Part shown: positions 62,798 to 64,000 of the stretch, piece after piece
Numbering within the stretch: position 1 is the first letter of the stretch
Layout of the letters: each line of letters starts with the position of its first letter
Assembly (NCBI RefSeq): GCF_021513255.1
Contig: NZ_CP090977.1
Coordinates: 1,984,001 to 2,048,000, forward strand
Reading direction: 5' to 3'
Length of the DNA stretch: 64,000 nucleotides
Source of the DNA: Planococcus sp. 107-1
GTDB taxonomy: Bacteria; Bacillota; Bacilli; Bacillales_A; Planococcaceae
Made by a program: the position numbers and the translations under genes
The notes under the pieces: model-generated
Database searches by the model: none
What the model was told of the DNA's origin: nothing
What the model saw: only the letters and a program-made list of their open reading frames with translations

Positions 62798-64000
62798 TTA
62801 TAAAAGACCGGATTCTTCTAAAGCTGCGATTGAATTCAATACCGCAATTTTCACATGTTCATAAGTTAATCCGCCTTGCACAAAGGCGGTGTAGGGCGGC
62901 CGAATCGGGCCGTCTGCTGTGAGTTCGATGCTGGAGCCTTGGACAAATGTCCCAGCTGCCATGATGACATCATCTTCATATCCCGGCATATAGGCCGGTT
63001 CCGGTTTGAACTGTGCATTTACCGGCGAACTGTTTTGGATCGTTTGGCAAAAGGCGATCATCTGCTCTGCCGTTTTAAAAGAAACGGATTGGATAAGGTC
63101 AGTCCGCGGCGCAGAATAATGCGGCGTCGTTTCCATCCCTACCGATTCCAAAAGAGCCGACGTGAAGATCGCCCCTTTTAAGGCTTGCGAGACAATGTGC
63201 GGAGCCATAAAAAAGCCTTGATACATATCAGGCAACGCGTTCAACGAAGCTCCTGCCTCTCCTCCTATACCCGGAGAAGTCATCCGGTAACCGCATTTTT
63301 CGACTAAATCTGCTTTTCCGGCAATATAGCCGCCGATTTTCGCCAAACCGCCTCCCGGATTTTTGATTAAAGAGCCGGCAATCAAATCTGCACCAGCCTC
63401 GATCGGTTCCCGCCTCTTCCACAAACTCTCCGTAGCAATTGTCCACAAAAATGATGGCATCTTCCTTTATTACTTTGACACGCCGGACCATCTCTTCAAT
63501 TTCACCGACGGTAAAAGAGGGCCGTGTATCGTAGCCGCGTGATCGCTGGATTGCAACCACTTTTGTTTTTTCTGAAACAGCGCTTTCAACATTGGCCCAG
63601 TCGATCTGATTGCTCCTCGTTAAATCGATATGCTGATAGCCAATGCCAAAATCCTTAAGGGAGCCCGTATCCTTTTCGCCTCCCGAGACGATGGCGTCTA
63701 AAGTGTCATAAGGCTTTCCTGTGATGTACATCAATTCATCCCCCGGTCGCAGCACGCCAAAAAGCGCAATGGTAATTGCGTGGGTTCCGGAAATGATTTG
63801 TGGGCGGACCAAAGCTGCTTGCGCTTTGAAGACATCCGCATAGACTTTTTCTAAAGTGTCCCGTCCTTCATCATCGTAGCCATACCCTGTAGAAGGGTTG
63901 AAATGATGGTCGCTCACTTTTTGACGATGGAAAGCATCCAATACTTTCTTCTGATTCAGGAAGGCGATGTCGTCTGCACGCCGCAATTCTTTTTGGATTG
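62798..64000 (-). pseudogene. ynbB: Methionine gamma-lyase-family PLP protein YnbB, frameshifted and cut by window edge
   Basis: PLP-dependent protein of the family wrongly called aluminium resistance protein, next to glnRA as in Bacillus. The first frame enters from the right edge (IQKELRRADDIAFLNQKKVL, then VSDHHFNPSTGYGYDDEGRD) and runs to IIFVDNCYGEFVEE. One extra G near 63413 then shifts the frame; the next frame goes on REPIEAGADLIAGSLIKNPG, with the PLP Lys in SLIKNPGG, to 62798. Apart from the indel it appears whole from about residue 30. The start lies beyond 64000. Confidence 0.87.

Overview
The window reads as chromosomal DNA of a low-GC Gram-positive of the Bacillales, most likely a Planococcaceae member close to Planococcus/Planomicrobium. 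The gene order follows the Bacillus subtilis backbone (rpsA-plsC-cmk ... prsW, ypdA, ypbG, ypbE, recQ-ypbB, fer, sigX-rsiX, resABCDE, rluB, scpAB, ypuF, ribT, lysA, pdp-deoB-xerD, fur, nudF ... yneF-tkt-ynzC-yneB-yneA/lexA ... glnA-glnR-ynbB). Sporulation genes that interrupt this backbone in B. subtilis (sleB/ypeB after cmk, dacB-spmA-spmB between scpB and rluB) are absent, which fits a non-sporulating organism. No rRNA, tRNA, IS element, prophage or CRISPR array was seen.

Layout. 1-31 kb is housekeeping: translation, lipid and nucleotide metabolism, envelope proteins, an FMN-riboswitch-controlled riboflavin importer, the cytochrome c maturation operon resABC with the ResDE two-component system, an ECF sigma/anti-sigma pair, chromosome segregation (scpAB), lysine synthesis, nucleoside catabolism, XerD and Fur. 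31-34 kb carries a secreted metallophosphoesterase with SLH anchor. 34.6-44.9 kb is an accessory catabolic island: a SorC-type regulator, a four-subunit acetoin/2-oxoacid-dehydrogenase-like complex (E1alpha, E1beta, E2, E3), a small zinc-ribbon protein, a DXP-reductoisomerase-like (DRL) oxidoreductase, and a complete glucitol-type PTS with GutM. 45-54 kb holds guaC, a quinone-oxidoreductase-type dehydrogenase, pyruvate oxidase, ilvA, a thiolase, HMG-CoA lyase and a hydrolase. 54-64 kb holds transketolase, the LexA/YneA SOS locus, small unknown genes and the GlnR-glnA nitrogen locus.

Most interesting point. The 34.6-44.9 kb island looks like one regulated pathway. Both of its promoters carry the same pair of ACATATGT sites spaced exactly 19 bp just downstream of a good -10 box. 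There is no sorbitol-6-phosphate dehydrogenase. Instead there is a DRL-like enzyme next to a TPP-dependent complex able in principle to cleave CH3-CO-CHOH-R compounds. A testable reading is PTS uptake of a methylated tetritol such as 2-C-methyl-D-erythritol as its phosphate, oxidation/rearrangement to 1-deoxy-D-xylulose 5-phosphate, then thiamine-dependent cleavage to acetyl-CoA and glyceraldehyde 3-phosphate. This is inference and not shown by the sequence alone.

Caveat on quality. At least a dozen otherwise full-length genes (resC, scpA, ribT, lysA, pdp twice, xerD, a methyltransferase, a membrane protein, the SorC regulator twice, a zinc-ribbon protein, ynbB) are broken by single-base indels, mostly one base missing from a short homopolymer. 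Essential or near-essential genes are among them, so sequencing or assembly error is the likeliest cause. A thioredoxin-like gene also has an in-frame TGA in place of the first Cys of its CxxC motif.

A 121-122 bp repeat family with conserved ends (GAAAAGCGCAAGTGCCC ... GGGCGCTGGAGCTAGACA) occurs at several intergenic sites, including a tandem pair at 1793-2035.
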